DNA of 64,000 bases, taken from NCBI RefSeq assembly GCF_000686025.1, contig NZ_JMLQ01000001.1, positions 248,001 to 312,000 on the forward strand, written 5' to 3'. Of this stretch, positions 48,657 through 58,990 are shown piece after piece. Below the pieces are notes generated by a model. It was not told where the DNA came from. It searched no databases and worked only from the letters and a program-made list of their open reading frames with translations. A program made the position numbers and the translations under genes. Source of the stretch: Rhodococcus sp. UNC23MFCrub1.1 (GTDB lineage: Bacteria > Actinomycetota > Actinomycetes > Mycobacteriales > Mycobacteriaceae). Every line of letters begins with the position of its first letter. Positions within the stretch are counted from its first letter, which is position 1.

Positions 48657-51638
48657 TCACACTCCCGCGTGCACTCGTACCGTGGATCCGTGACGTTCGC
48701 GGATCACCTCGAGGCGTGAGGGGACCCGGTCACGGATCTCGTCGACGTGACTGACGATGCCCACCGTGCGCCCACCGGACCGGAGTTCGTCGAGGACTCC
48801 CATGACGGCGTCCAGTGATCCCGAGTCGAGGCTTCCGAACCCCTCGTCGATGAACATCGTGTCCAGGGTGATGCCGCCCGCCTCGGCCGCGACGACGTCG
48901 GCGAGACCCAACGCGAGCGCGAGCGACGCGCAGAACGCCTCGCCGCCCGACAGGGTGCCCGCCGACCGGACCACCCCGGTGTAGTCGTCGCGTACGTCGA
49001 GACCCAGCCCGCCGCGGGTGCCTCGGGGGCCCACGTCGTCGGAGTGCACGAACTCGAACCGGCCCTGCGACATCAACCGGAAGCGCACGGATGCCGCAGT
49101 GGCGACGTCCTCAAGCCTCGCGGCCAGCACGTAGGACCGCAGCGACATCCGGCGCGCGTTGGCGCCCTTGCCGGCCACCACCTCCGCCAGCTGCTCGAGT
49201 TCCGCGTGCTCGAGGTGGGCAGGTCCCAGACGGTCCGCAGCGGCCCACAGTTGGGCGACGAGGTCCTCGAGCATGCGTAGCCGACTGTCGGCGTCTCCGG
49301 CCGAGGCGATGGCCTCGTCCAGCAACCCCCGCAGTCGGATCTCCTCCGCATCGACGGCAGCGGTGTCGACGGTCTCCCCCACCATCGCCTCCGCCACGTC
49401 CGGCTCCGCGAGCACGGCCGCAGCCGCGGAGCGCTGCTTCTCGGCGTCGAGAACGGCGTTCTCCAGCACCGCGCACCGGGCCCTGTCACGGACCGCCGCC
49501 AGAGCGTCGGTGACCTCGGTGAATCCGTGCTCGCGCGCGCACTCCACCAGGTCGGTCTCGAGCCGCATCACCGCCTGATCGGCCGAGTCGGCGTCGCGGC
49601 GAGCGTCGCGCCACGCCACCGCGGCTGCGATGGCCGCGTCGAGTGCGGCACGCCGTTCCGCCACGGTGGACGTCGTCCCCACGGCGGCCGTGATGCGCGC
49701 GGTGGCCTCCGCGATCCGAGTCTCCAGCGCCTCCCTACGCCCGCGAGTGACGCCCAGTTCGGTCGTGATCGCATCGGCCCGCACCCGCAGACCTGCGGTC
49801 TCCTCGTCCAGCGCCGCCAGCGAGGTGTCGATCGCCGCGAGACGATCCGCGGCACGCCGCGCCTCCGCCAGTGCCGTCGTGGCCGCGTCCAGTTCGGCCG
49901 CGAGTTCCGCTGCGGTGCGATCCGCGCACCGGGTCGCGAGCTCGTCCACACGCTGTCGGCAGCGCTGCACCGCGGCGTCCGCCGTGGTGCGTTCCGCCTC
50001 GGCTGCACCGACCCGCTGTCCCGCGCGGTTCTCGTCGTCCCGGGACACCCGCCCCGCGGTCGGAGATGCGGGCGCCGGATGTTCCGTCGCGCCGCAGACT
50101 CCGCACGGGGCGCCGTCCTCGAGTCCCGCCGCGAGCTCCGCGGACATCCCCTCGAGACGGCGTTCCCGCAAGTCCAACCATTCCGTGCGCAGATCGTCGT
50201 AGCGGGTCCGGGCACGCTCGGCCGTCGTCACGGCCGCCGCGAGGCGCTCGGACTCGCGAGCCCACTCGACGTGTGCGCGTGCCGCGTCCTCGGCGCCGTG
50301 ATGCCGCGCCTCCAGGCCGGCGAGACCCGCACGAGCCGCGACGGCTACTCGATGCTCGGCGTCCAGTGCCGCGCGCTCCTCGGGCACCGCGTCGAGACGT
50401 ACCCGTACCGCCCGCAGGTCCGTCTCCAGACCGCGCACCCGGGCGACGGCGCGTTCCCGATCGGCCACCGCCGTCCTTCGATCGGACTCGTCGCCGGCGA
50501 CACTGTCCAGCACCGCGCACTCGCCGCTCCACCGGTGCACCGCGGCATCGAGCACCTCCGCATCGGCAGGACGGGGCGGCCACGACAACGTCCCGACCAG
50601 CACGGCGGCCTCGGTCTCGGCAGCCGCCCGCTCCCGGCGCCGCATCGTCGCGGCGGCGGCGGTCGCGCGCTGACGGTGCTGGTCGAGGGTGACGGCGCGA
50701 TCGCGCACCGGCAGCGCCCGCCGCGCACGGTCCAGCTCAGCGATCTGCTGCGCGCGCTCGGCGTCGCCGTCCGCCAGCACCGTGAGTCGCGCTGCTGCCG
50801 CGGCCCCCCGTTCGCGTGCCTCCCGGCGGCGGTGCGCGATCCGAGCGGTCTCACGAGACGCTGCGTGTTCGGCGCGCGCTGTCCGCAGATGCTCTGTGCG
50901 CCCACGGGCCAGCTCTCGGGCACCGCCCAGAAGATCGGTCCCCCACTCCACCACGTCGGTGCCCGTGAAGAGGTCCACGCCGGCGGCGGTGGCCACCTGG
51001 GCAGCCAGTCTGTCGACGGACTCCGATCGCCCGGCGAGACGCTCCGCGCTGGCGCGACGCTGATCCTGGAACCACGTCTCGATGTCGCGGAACCGATCGG
51101 TGTCGAACAACTGCTCGAGCAGCGCACCCCGTTCTTCGTTGCGCGCCCGCAGGAACCGCGCGAAGTCCCCCTGCGGCAGCAGGACGACCTGGAAGAACTG
51201 GTCCACCCGCATGCCGAGCAGGCGCTCGACCTCGAGCGCGATCTCGTCGATGCGCGTCAGGTTCTCGCCCCGGCCGTCGTGCCACGTCAGCGTCGCCTTG
51301 GCGTTCTGTTTCGTGGTTCCCACCCCGCGCCGCTTGGGGCGCAGGAACTCCGGCTGCCGGACGATGGTGAGGCGGCGGCCACCCAACGTCGCGTCGAGTT
51401 CGACGCGCGGAACCACACCCGGCGCAGCGTGATCCGACAACAGGCGTCGACTCTCTCGGCGCGAGCCGGGGAGAACGCCGTAGAGAGCGAAGGCGATGGC
51501 ATCGAGAACGGACGTCTTTCCCGCTCCGGTGGGGCCGTGCAGGAGGAAGAGGCCGTCGGCCCCGAGATCGTCGAAGTCGACGTCGACCGTGCCGCCGAAC
51601 GGCCCGAACGCGGTGACCGACAACGCATGCAGTCTCAC
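48657..51638 (-). CDS. sbcC: SbcC nuclease subunit (SMC-like ATPase)
   Basis: This 993-aa protein has Walker A GPTGAGKTS (residues 35-43) and long Arg/Ala-rich coiled coils. A zinc hook CGVCG lies near the middle. The signature LSGGEAFCASLALALGLA and Walker B FIDEGFGSLDSGSL sit near the C-terminus. With SbcD it cleaves hairpins and protein-blocked DNA ends. The GTG at 51638 overlaps the sbcD stop (GTGA); an earlier in-frame GTG at 51653 is less likely. Such a nuclease acts on palindromic DNA like that in the nearby mobile element. Confidence 0.95.
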   Translation of the reverse strand: MRLHALSVTAFGPFGGTVDVDFDDLGADGLFLLHGPTGAGKTSVLDAIAFALYGVLPGSRRESRRLLSDHAAPGVVPRVELDATLGGRRLTIVRQPEFLRPKRRGVGTTKQNAKATLTWHDGRGENLTRIDEIALEVERLLGMRVDQFFQVVLLPQGDFARFLRARNEERGALLEQLFDTDRFRDIETWFQDQRRASAERLAGRSESVDRLAAQVATAAGVDLFTGTDVVEWGTDLLGGARELARGRTEHLRTARAEHAASRETARIAHRRREARERGAAAAARLTVLADGDAERAQQIAELDRARRALPVRDRAVTLDQHRQRATAAAATMRRRERAAAETEAAVLVGTLSWPPRPADAEVLDAAVHRWSGECAVLDSVAGDESDRRTAVADRERAVARVRGLETDLRAVRVRLDAVPEERAALDAEHRVAVAARAGLAGLEARHHGAEDAARAHVEWARESERLAAAVTTAERARTRYDDLRTEWLDLRERRLEGMSAELAAGLEDGAPCGVCGATEHPAPASPTAGRVSRDDENRAGQRVGAAEAERTTADAAVQRCRQRVDELATRCADRTAAELAAELDAATTALAEARRAADRLAAIDTSLAALDEETAGLRVRADAITTELGVTRGRREALETRIAEATARITAAVGTTSTVAERRAALDAAIAAAVAWRDARRDADSADQAVMRLETDLVECAREHGFTEVTDALAAVRDRARCAVLENAVLDAEKQRSAAAAVLAEPDVAEAMVGETVDTAAVDAEEIRLRGLLDEAIASAGDADSRLRMLEDLVAQLWAAADRLGPAHLEHAELEQLAEVVAGKGANARRMSLRSYVLAARLEDVATAASVRFRLMSQGRFEFVHSDDVGPRGTRGGLGLDVRDDYTGVVRSAGTLSGGEAFCASLALALGLADVVAAEAGGITLDTMFIDEGFGSLDSGSLDAVMGVLDELRSGGRTVGIVSHVDEIRDRVPSRLEVIRERHGSTVRVHAGV

Positions 51639-52819
51639 GCCGAGCGCACCCACTCGTGCTCGACGGGCGATGCGGACGTCGAATCCCGCTGACCCGTGAC
51701 GTTCTCGACCGCACGATCGAGCAGCTCGACCTCGGACGACGAGGGCGCGCTGCGCACGTCCGCGAGGAAGCTGCTGAGCACCTCACGGTCCGACCTACCC
51801 TGCACCTTCTCGCGGTAGCTCCCGGAATCGACACCGGCCGGGCGCTTCCACTCGAGGTGCACCGCGTGCGGGAAACGCTCCTGCAGACGGCGCATCGCGT
51901 CGACGGGCCGCACCGCATCGGTGAGCACAGCGGAGACGTAATGCTCTGTCGCGGAGTCGAACCGGTTCTCCGTGCAGAGCTCCTCGAGCGTTCCCTCCAG
52001 GACGGACAGGCCCCGCACCACCGGCAGATCGACGCGCGTGACGACGCGGCCACCCGAGCCGTCGATGTCGACGAGCCACGCAGCCTTGCGATGCGAACGC
52101 TCGCCGAACGAGTACGGCAGCGGCGATCCCGAGTACCGGATGTGGTCGTCGATGGTCTGCGGAGAGTGCAGGTGGCCCAGCGCGACGTAGTCGATACCGC
52201 CGAAGATCGAGGCCGGCACGGTCTCGACGCCACCGACGGAGATCGAACGCTCGGAACCCGTACCCTCGCCGCCGATCACGAAGGCATGGGCCAGCACCAC
52301 CGAGCGGACCGACGAGTGCCGCGTCGCCAGATCGGCCGCGATGCGGCCCATCGCCGCCTGCAGCACCGCGGCGTGCGAACGAGCGCCGGGTACCCCGAGC
52401 TCGGCGCGGGTGGCGTCCGGCTCGAGGTACGGAATGCCGTAGAACGCCACGTCACCGTGCTCGTCCGCCAGCACGACCGGTCGGTCGACGGCGTCGACGG
52501 TGGTGAACAGATGCAGACCGCCGGCAGCGGAGAACGCCGACCCGGCACCGAGCCGGGCGGGCGAGTCGTGATTGCCCGACGTGGCGACGATGACGGCCCC
52601 CGCGTCGCGGATGGCCTCGAATGCCTTGTTGCACAGCCGGACCGCGTCCGCATTGGGCACCGCACGGTCGTAGATGTCCCCGGGGACCACGACGACGTCC
52701 ACACTCTGTTCTCGGACGACGGTGGCGAGAGCCTCCAGAGCACGACGCTGATCGGCCAGCAGGTCGACACCGTGGAAGGTGCGCCCGATGTGCCAGTCCG
52801 AGGTGTGCAGGATTCTCAT
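51635..52819 (-). CDS. sbcD: SbcD exonuclease subunit (Mre11-like)
   Basis: This 394-aa calcineurin-like phosphoesterase has the motifs LHTSDWHIGR (residues 4-13), VVPGDIYDR, TSGNHDSPARL and later VVLAHAFV and ALGHLHSPQ. These supply the metal ligands for 3'-5' exonuclease and hairpin endonuclease activity. It is cotranscribed with sbcC through a 4-nt overlap. ATG start at 52819. It is divergent from rmuC, another DNA-recombination gene. Confidence 0.96.
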   Translation of the reverse strand: MRILHTSDWHIGRTFHGVDLLADQRRALEALATVVREQSVDVVVVPGDIYDRAVPNADAVRLCNKAFEAIRDAGAVIVATSGNHDSPARLGAGSAFSAAGGLHLFTTVDAVDRPVVLADEHGDVAFYGIPYLEPDATRAELGVPGARSHAAVLQAAMGRIAADLATRHSSVRSVVLAHAFVIGGEGTGSERSISVGGVETVPASIFGGIDYVALGHLHSPQTIDDHIRYSGSPLPYSFGERSHRKAAWLVDIDGSGGRVVTRVDLPVVRGLSVLEGTLEELCTENRFDSATEHYVSAVLTDAVRPVDAMRRLQERFPHAVHLEWKRPAGVDSGSYREKVQGRSDREVLSSFLADVRSAPSSSEVELLDRAVENVTGQRDSTSASPVEHEWVRSA

Positions 52820-52898
52820 GTCGCCGACGCTAACGGAGACCTACGACAAAGACGCTCGGGCCGAAGGTGTGTCGGTACCCCGGTTCATAGTGAGCCTC

Positions 52899-54077
52899 AT
52901 GACCGCCCTCACTGCCGTGACCACTCTCGTCACCCTTCTCGTCGGCCTGGGGTTGGGCTGGTGGTTGCGGGCCGCACGCGGCGACGTCGAACTCGCCCGT
53001 GCGGGTGAGCGGCTCGCGGTCTCCGCGGACAACGAGGAGACGCTGCGGCGGTCGTTGTCGCTGCTCAACGAGGACTCCGCGCGGCGCCACTCCGGCGCCA
53101 TCGGTCAACAGGTCTCCCACCTGGTCGACCCGCTGCGGGAGGCGGTCGACGCACTCGAGGAACACGTACGGCTCGTCGAGCGCGACCGTGTTCACGCATA
53201 CGCGGGACTGACCGAGCAGGTCGCCGGGATGCACCGCGCCTCGCGGCAGTTGGCGTCGCAGACGGACCAGCTCGTCACCGCGCTGCGGGCGCCACAGATT
53301 CGTGGCCGGTGGGGCGAGATCCAGCTCGAGCGGGTCGTGGAGCTGGCCGGCATGACGCGCCACTGCGACTTCGACACCCAGGTCGCCGCACCCGGCGTGC
53401 GCCCCGATCTGGTGGTCAAGCTCGCCGGTGGCAAGCGCATCGTCGTCGACGCCAAGGTTCCGCTGGTCGCCTTCCTCGACGCGAGCGCCGAGCAGGATCC
53501 CGAGACCATCGATCGGCATCTCGAACGCCACGCCAAACACCTGCGCACACACGTCGACCAGCTCGCCGACAAGAAGTACTGGCACGCGTTCGACCCGTCG
53601 CCGGAATTCGTCGTCCTCTTCGTTCCGGGCGACCCGTTCCTCGATGCCGCGCTGACGCGCGACCGCGGCCTGCTCGAACACGCCTTCTCCCGCAACGTGG
53701 TGCTCGCCACCCCGACCACTCTCATCGCCCTGCTGCGGACCGTCGCCTACACGTGGAAACAGGACGCACTGGCCGAGGACGCCGCTCGCGTGCGTGTGCT
53801 GGGCCGTGAGCTGTACGAGCGCCTCGGCACGGTCGGAGCCCACGTGGATCGCTTGGGATCACAGCTGGGCAAGGCCGTGGACTCGTTCAACGCGGCGGCG
53901 GGATCGTTGGACGCTCGCGTCTTCGTCACAGCACGCAAGCTGCACGAGATGTCCCTCTTCGACGGCGAACCGCCGCAGGTCACGAGTGTGGACCAGCGGC
54001 CACGAACCATGACCGCGACTGCGATGGAGGGCACCTCGTCTACGTGTCGCGGGCATGCCGACGACGCAAGTCGTTGA
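52899..54077 (+). CDS. rmuC: DNA recombination protein RmuC
   Basis: This 392-aa protein has a single N-terminal membrane helix (LTAVTTLVTLLVGLGLGWWL) and a coiled coil. The RmuC domain follows: QIRGRWGEIQLERVVELAGM, then PDLVVKLAGGKRIVVDAKVPLVAFLDA, then FVVLFVPGDPFLDAAL. The fold is PD-(D/E)xK-like (Asp in VVDAKVP). RmuC limits inversion at short inverted repeats in E. coli. The ATG at 52899 is used; GTG at 52890 or 52868 in frame is possible. Confidence 0.93.
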   Translation: MTALTAVTTLVTLLVGLGLGWWLRAARGDVELARAGERLAVSADNEETLRRSLSLLNEDSARRHSGAIGQQVSHLVDPLREAVDALEEHVRLVERDRVHAYAGLTEQVAGMHRASRQLASQTDQLVTALRAPQIRGRWGEIQLERVVELAGMTRHCDFDTQVAAPGVRPDLVVKLAGGKRIVVDAKVPLVAFLDASAEQDPETIDRHLERHAKHLRTHVDQLADKKYWHAFDPSPEFVVLFVPGDPFLDAALTRDRGLLEHAFSRNVVLATPTTLIALLRTVAYTWKQDALAEDAARVRVLGRELYERLGTVGAHVDRLGSQLGKAVDSFNAAAGSLDARVFVTARKLHEMSLFDGEPPQVTSVDQRPRTMTATAMEGTSSTCRGHADDASR

Positions 54078-54097
54078 ATCAACGCTAACCTCGCTGT

Positions 54098-54934
54098 GTG
54101 TCTTCCCCCCAACGCGCACGCTCGGGAGTGCCTCTCGACCAGCGCTCCGCTGTGCCGTCGGTACCCGGAATCCCCGCATGGGGCGCCGTCGCGGTGGCAG
54201 TGGGCGCAGCCGTCCTGGGCTTTCTCGTCGATGCCATGCGTGGCGACGAGCTGGGATCGACGTTCGCCGTCCTGTACGTGCTCGGTGCACTCATCGCCGT
54301 GGTCGCGGTCCGCCATCGTGGACTCTTCACCGCCATGGTGCAGCCGCCGCTCATCATGTTCCTCGGCGTCCCCATCGCATACCAGATCCTCACCGACGGA
54401 GCGGGCACCTCGATCAAGGACATCGTCCTGACCGTCGCCGTGCCGCTCGTCGATCGCTTCCCGCTCATGGCGCTGACCACGCTGTTGGTCCTCGGCGTCG
54501 GTGGCGCCCGGCTTGCGCTCGATCGTCGCCCCACTCCGGTCCGGAAGCCGGCGCGCACAGCGCGACCGGCCGCGGCAGCGCGTGACGCCGCACCCCGACG
54601 GTCGCGCTCCGAACGTCCCGCCACTCGCGAGACGGCGGGACGGGCGGAGGAACGCCGCAGGACCCGCCAGGAACCGCGGACGGACGCACCCGACGCTCGA
54701 CACGACCGCACCCGGCGTGCACGGCCCGCCGCACCGCAACCGCGCGAGGAGTCACGCGCTGCTCGGCCCGCCCCGCGCGCCTACGAGGGCCAGGTCACGG
54801 CTTCCGACAACGGTCGCCCACGGGAAGCTCGCCCCCGGTACGAACCCACGCCGCCGTACGAACCCCGGCGAACCGGTGCGGAGAATCTGTCGCCTTACCC
54901 CGCACCACGGGTGCGCTACCGCGACCGGGACTGA
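54098..54934 (+). CDS. DUF6542-like membrane protein with long basic tail (Rv1111c position)
   Basis: This 278-aa protein has four N-terminal helices between about residues 25 and 140 (WGAVAVAVGAAVLGFLV, FAVLYVLGALIAVVAV, MVQPPLIMFLGVPIAYQI, PLMALTTLLVLGVGGARL). A long disordered Arg/Pro/Ala-rich cytoplasmic tail follows. In M. tuberculosis the same place between ychF and ispH is taken by Rv1111c, a protein of the same type. Function is unknown. Its stop is 20 nt from that of the convergent ispH. Confidence 0.75.
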   Translation: MSSPQRARSGVPLDQRSAVPSVPGIPAWGAVAVAVGAAVLGFLVDAMRGDELGSTFAVLYVLGALIAVVAVRHRGLFTAMVQPPLIMFLGVPIAYQILTDGAGTSIKDIVLTVAVPLVDRFPLMALTTLLVLGVGGARLALDRRPTPVRKPARTARPAAAARDAAPRRSRSERPATRETAGRAEERRRTRQEPRTDAPDARHDRTRRARPAAPQPREESRAARPAPRAYEGQVTASDNGRPREARPRYEPTPPYEPRRTGAENLSPYPAPRVRYRDRD

Positions 54935-54953
54935 TCTCCCGGCCGCGGTCGGC

Positions 54954-56000
54954 TCAGACCCGGCTGGTGGTCCGCAGCTCGCGAGGAAGCGCGAAGACCA
55001 GCGTCTCGTTGGCCGTCGTCACCGACTTCACGTCGCCGAAGCCATGTGTCTCGAGCAGGTCCAGCACTCCACGCACCAGCACCTCCGGCACGGATGCGCC
55101 GGACGTGATGCCCACCGTGCGGACGCCCTCGAGCCAGGCGAGATCGATGTCCTTGGCGTAGTCGACCAGGTAGCTCGCGCGCGCGCCCGCGGCGAGCGCG
55201 ACCTCGACCAGACGGACGGAGTTCGACGAGTTCGTCGACCCCACCACGATCACCAGGTCGCATTCGGGCGCCATCGCCTTGACGGCGACCTGACGGTTCT
55301 GGGTGGCGTAGCAGATGTCGTCGCTGGGCGGATCCTGCAGGTTGGGGAACTTCTCCCGCAGTCGCGCGACAGTCGTCATGGTCTCGTCGACACTCAACGT
55401 GGTCTGCGACAACCAGATGACGCGGTTCTCGTCCCGGACGGTGACGGCGTCGACGGAATCCGGCCCGTCCACGACCTGCACGTGGTCCGGGGCCTCGCCC
55501 GCGGTGCCCTCGACCTCCTCGTGACCCTCGTGGCCGATGAGCAGGATGTCGAAGTCGTCGCGAGCGAACCGCTTGGCCTCCTGGTGCACCTTCGTCACCA
55601 GTGGGCACGTCGCGTCGATGGTGCGCAGGTTCTTGGCGGCCGCGGACTCGTGGACCGCCGGTGATACACCGTGCGCGGAGAACACGAGCAGTGCGCCGTC
55701 CGGCACCTCGTCGGTCTCGTCCACGAAGATGACGCCCTGATCGGACAGCGTCTCCACCACGTGGCGGTTGTGCACGATCTCCTTGCGCACGTAGATCGGG
55801 GCGCCGTGCTTCTCGAGCGCCTTCTCGACCGTCTCCACCGCTCGATCCACACCGGCGCAGTACCCGCGCGGCTCGGCGAGCAGAACGCGCAGCGGGCCGT
55901 CGTAGACCTCACCTGTGACCGCCGGCCGGGCGATACCCAGCTCGAGCGGGATGGCGGAGGAGGTGGTGGAGGACGAGGACACCGGAAGAGCCGAAGACAT
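54954..56000 (-). CDS. ispH: 4-hydroxy-3-methylbut-2-enyl diphosphate reductase IspH
   Basis: This 348-aa enzyme performs the last step of the MEP isoprenoid pathway. The three cluster cysteines lie in [24 protein letters not shown] and [11 protein letters not shown]. Other hallmarks are SAHGVSP and [12 protein letters not shown]. About 30 extra N-terminal residues (Ser/Pro-rich) precede the conserved [12 protein letters not shown], as in mycobacterial LytB2. ATG at 56000 is used; the extended frame upstream crosses the divergent gene's promoter. Confidence 0.96.
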   Translation of the reverse strand: MSSALPVSSSSTTSSAIPLELGIARPAVTGEVYDGPLRVLLAEPRGYCAGVDRAVETVEKALEKHGAPIYVRKEIVHNRHVVETLSDQGVIFVDETDEVPDGALLVFSAHGVSPAVHESAAAKNLRTIDATCPLVTKVHQEAKRFARDDFDILLIGHEGHEEVEGTAGEAPDHVQVVDGPDSVDAVTVRDENRVIWLSQTTLSVDETMTTVARLREKFPNLQDPPSDDICYATQNRQVAVKAMAPECDLVIVVGSTNSSNSVRLVEVALAAGARASYLVDYAKDIDLAWLEGVRTVGITSGASVPEVLVRGVLDLLETHGFGDVKSVTTANETLVFALPRELRTTSRV

Positions 56001-56087
56001 ACCACGAGGATACGGGTAGTCGGGTGGGCGTCGCTTCCCGCGCACGTCGACTGGGAAAAATGCGCGACGTGGGGCACTCTGTGAGAC

Positions 56088-56711
56088 ATGATCCGTCCAC
56101 CCTTCGCCGCCCGCGTCGCGCTCGGAATCGCCGTGACCGTCGTCGAGGAGGCTCGGCGTCTCCCCACCACCGCCATCTCCCTGCCGATGACCGCCGTGAG
56201 CGAGGTCCTCCAGACCGCGATGCGTCTGCAACAGACCGTCACCGAGCTGGCCATCAAGGGCGACCAGGTGTTCTCCCTGATCGGCTCACGCCCGGTCGAG
56301 ACCGCGGAGTGGGCGACCTTCGACGACGACGCGGACGTCGCACCCGCGCGGTACACGCAGGTGCCGCTGTCCACCGAGCCCGAGCCGGTCGGTGACCCGG
56401 CCGGAGAGATCGACGTGCCGGAGCCCGGTGCGCCCGCAGGGCGGTTCGCCCTGTACTCGACCCCGCCGTCGGAGATCGAGACGACCGAACCCGTTCCGGC
56501 CCCGGCTCTCGCGACCGCGCCGACCGCGACTCCCGAGATCGTGGAGTACCTCGACTACGACGCCCTGACGCTGGCTCAGTTGCGTGCCCGTCTGCGGTCG
56601 CTGTCGGTCGAGGACCTCACGTCACTTCTCGAGTACGAGACGTCGGCCTCGGACCGCGCGCCGTACCGGACCATGCTCGAGAACCGCATCACCACCGCCC
56701 GAGCGAAGTGA
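56088..56711 (+). CDS. Rv1109c-like 'lipid droplet-associated' protein
   Basis: This 207-aa protein has an N-terminal amphipathic or membrane-attached helix region ([40 protein letters not shown]). An acidic Pro-rich linker follows, then a short C-terminal helical domain ([25 protein letters not shown]). In mycobacteria Rv1109c lies between ispH and xseA, as here; the family is often labelled lipid droplet-associated in rhodococci. The gene precedes xseA by 13 nt. Confidence 0.75.
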   Translation: MIRPPFAARVALGIAVTVVEEARRLPTTAISLPMTAVSEVLQTAMRLQQTVTELAIKGDQVFSLIGSRPVETAEWATFDDDADVAPARYTQVPLSTEPEPVGDPAGEIDVPEPGAPAGRFALYSTPPSEIETTEPVPAPALATAPTATPEIVEYLDYDALTLAQLRARLRSLSVEDLTSLLEYETSASDRAPYRTMLENRITTARAK

Positions 56712-56724
56712 TTCTCGGACCACG

Positions 56725-57966
56725 ATGACCACGGCCGCCACCAGCACCGCCGAGAACCCGCTCCCCGTCCGCACGGTCGCGACGAAGGTCGCCGGGTGGA
56801 TCGATCGCCTCGGCAGCGTGTGGGTCGAGGGCCAGATCACGCAGATCTCGGTGCGTGCAGGAACGCGCACGGCGTTCCTGACGCTCCGCGACCCGTCCGC
56901 CGACATGTCGCTGTCGGTGACGTGCTCACCGATGCTCATCCAGAACTCTCCCGTGCCGTTGACCGAGGGCGCTCGCGTCATCCTCTACGGCAAGCTCAGT
57001 TTCTTCACCGGTCGCGGCACACTGTCGTTGCGCGCCACGGAGATTCGAGCGGTGGGAGTCGGCGAGCTGCTCGCCCGCATCGAGCGCCTGCGCGGTCTTC
57101 TCGCGGCCGAGGGACTCTTCGATCCGCGACTCAAGCGGCCGCTCCCCTTCCTGCCCCGCGTCGTCGGGCTCGTCACCGCACGCGCCAGTGCTGCCGAACG
57201 CGACGTGCTCAGCGTCGCGGAACGGCGGTGGCCGGCGGTGCGCTTCGAGGTACGCAACACTCCCGTGCAGGGCCCGTCGGCGGTGCCCGGCATCCTGCGC
57301 GCGCTGGCCGAGCTGGACGAGGACCCCACGGTCGACGTGGTGATACTCGCCCGTGGCGGCGGCAGTGTCGAGGATCTGCTGCCGTTCTCCGACGAGGCGC
57401 TCTGCCGCGCGATCTCCCGTGCGACGACGCCCATAGTGAGCGCCATCGGACACGAACCGGACAGTCCGCTCAGCGATCACGTGGCGGACCTTCGTGCGGC
57501 CACCCCCACCGATGCCGCCAAGCTCGTCGTGCCCGACGCCGTGGCCGAACGGGAACTGGTCGCCGAGCTGCGGAGCCGCAGCGCCGCAGCGCTCCGCAGT
57601 TGGGTGCAGCGCGAGGCGCGCGCACTGGACGCCCTGCGGCACCGGCCCGTGCTGGCCGATCCCCTCTCCGCGGTCGCCCGCCGCGAGGAGGAGATCGCCG
57701 AGATGCGCCGCGTCGTCCGCCGCGACGTGGAGCGCGCGGTGTCGCGAGAGGCGACGACGGTGGAGCACATGCGCGCGCGTCTGACCACGCTCGGACCGGC
57801 GGCGACTCTGGCGAGGGGCTACTCGGTGGTGCAGCGCACGGTCCCCGGATCCGACCCCGAGGTGCTCCGGTCGGTCGACGACGCCGCGCCGGGTACGCAG
57901 CTCCGGGTCCGCGTCGCGGACGGCGTGGTCACGGCCGTCACGATGGGTCGCAGTTCCGCCACCTGA
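56725..57966 (+). CDS. xseA: Exonuclease VII large subunit
   Basis: This 413-aa protein has an N-terminal OB domain ([15 protein letters not shown]), then the nuclease domain: [68 protein letters not shown] long coiled coil and the closing [10 protein letters not shown] follow. With XseB it degrades single-stranded DNA from both ends. The ATG at 56725 is the first Met before the domain. xseB follows after 39 nt. Confidence 0.96.
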   Translation: MTTAATSTAENPLPVRTVATKVAGWIDRLGSVWVEGQITQISVRAGTRTAFLTLRDPSADMSLSVTCSPMLIQNSPVPLTEGARVILYGKLSFFTGRGTLSLRATEIRAVGVGELLARIERLRGLLAAEGLFDPRLKRPLPFLPRVVGLVTARASAAERDVLSVAERRWPAVRFEVRNTPVQGPSAVPGILRALAELDEDPTVDVVILARGGGSVEDLLPFSDEALCRAISRATTPIVSAIGHEPDSPLSDHVADLRAATPTDAAKLVVPDAVAERELVAELRSRSAAALRSWVQREARALDALRHRPVLADPLSAVARREEEIAEMRRVVRRDVERAVSREATTVEHMRARLTTLGPAATLARGYSVVQRTVPGSDPEVLRSVDDAAPGTQLRVRVADGVVTAVTMGRSSAT

Positions 57967-58005
57967 CTCGTCCGCTGTCGGACTCTCGAGGCAGCATGGG
58001 GACTC

Positions 58006-58215
58006 ATGAACGAGACACCGATCGCCGAGCTGGGCTACGAGGACGCGCGCGACGAGTTGGTCGACGTGGTCAAGCTGCTCGAGCAGGGCGGCCTGGATCT
58101 CGATGCCTCACTGGCGCTGTGGGAGCGCGGCGAAGCACTGGCGACGCACTGCGAGCAGCACCTGGCCGGCGCGCGCACGCGCATCGAGAAGGCGCTGGCC
58201 CGCGACGAGGAGTGA
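58006..58215 (+). CDS. xseB: Exonuclease VII small subunit
   Basis: This 69-aa protein of two antiparallel helices has the family motif [28 protein letters not shown]. Several copies coat the XseA coiled coil. The gene is in an operon with xseA. The ATG at 58006 and normal length support a complete gene. Confidence 0.96.
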   Translation: MNETPIAELGYEDARDELVDVVKLLEQGGLDLDASLALWERGEALATHCEQHLAGARTRIEKALARDEE

Positions 58216-58224
58216 GCGAGCGCG

Positions 58225-58797
58225 TCAGCGCTTGTCGAGTACCGGAGCCGTCGCCGTGGCGGATGCCAGCGCGACGAACTCCTCCTGCGACCCGGAACCG
58301 GTGAGCATCGCGCGGGTGTCGCCGAGATCGGCCACCCAGTACGGTTCCGTGTCGTCGTTGCCGTAGACCACCCAGTTCAGCCCGGCGATGGCCTCCGCGC
58401 CGCCGGCGGACACCCGTGATCCCTCGGTCTTCGAGCGGACCAGCTCGTCCTCGGAGGCGTCGCTCTGGGTGAGCGAGAGGAAATTGCCGTTCTCGGTGAC
58501 GAAGCCGACGGTGCTGGACTGGAACTCCGAGCCCGAGACCGGGCCACGGTTCGCCGAGTTCGGGATCCATTGATCGGGCACGTCGGGACTGCGCACCGGG
58601 AAGGTCAGCGCATTCGCGTCCGCCTGCAGGGACGCCCCCAGATCGATGCGAGGAACCTCACCCGCCTCGGGGCCGCCCACACGCAACGAACACTGACCGG
58701 CGATGGCCGCGATCACCAGGCATGCGAGAAGAAGCGGGATCAGGGACCAGGCCATGTCCTTGTTGTTCTGCAGGTACCTGGGTTTCTTGTCGGCCAC
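58225..58797 (-). CDS. DUF4245 membrane-anchored protein (Rv1100 position)
   Basis: This 190-aa protein has one N-terminal helix (MAWSLIPLLLACLVIAAIAG) that anchors an extracytoplasmic domain: VPRIDLGASLQADANALTFPVRSP, WIPNSANRGPV, FVTENGNFLSLTQSDASEDELV, YWVADLGDTRAMLTGSG. These match DUF4245 proteins, which are restricted to actinobacteria and have no known function. The neighbour glpX reproduces Rv1099c-Rv1100. It is convergent with xseB (stops 10 nt apart). Confidence 0.85.
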   Translation of the reverse strand: MADKKPRYLQNNKDMAWSLIPLLLACLVIAAIAGQCSLRVGGPEAGEVPRIDLGASLQADANALTFPVRSPDVPDQWIPNSANRGPVSGSEFQSSTVGFVTENGNFLSLTQSDASEDELVRSKTEGSRVSAGGAEAIAGLNWVVYGNDDTEPYWVADLGDTRAMLTGSGSQEEFVALASATATAPVLDKR

Positions 58798-58990
58798 CTC
58801 TCCAGTATCGCACCGAGCGCGCGGGGGCTCGCCATCCGCGCAGCTCCGCGCTTCCCCCGGCAGGCCGGGGCCGTGCGACTAGTGCGACAATCACGCCGAG
58901 TCTTTTTCGCCCGAGTCGATGTTCATTCCGTGCGGACGACGCCCGTCAGTCGGGCTGCGAACCGCGCCATGTGCAAGGAGGCACAGCCCC

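Noticed and set aside
49527-51692. 721-codon open frame antisense to sbcC
   Set aside because: It opposes the Walker A and zinc-hook motifs of sbcC, and its composition is that of antisense Arg/Ala coiled-coil codons.
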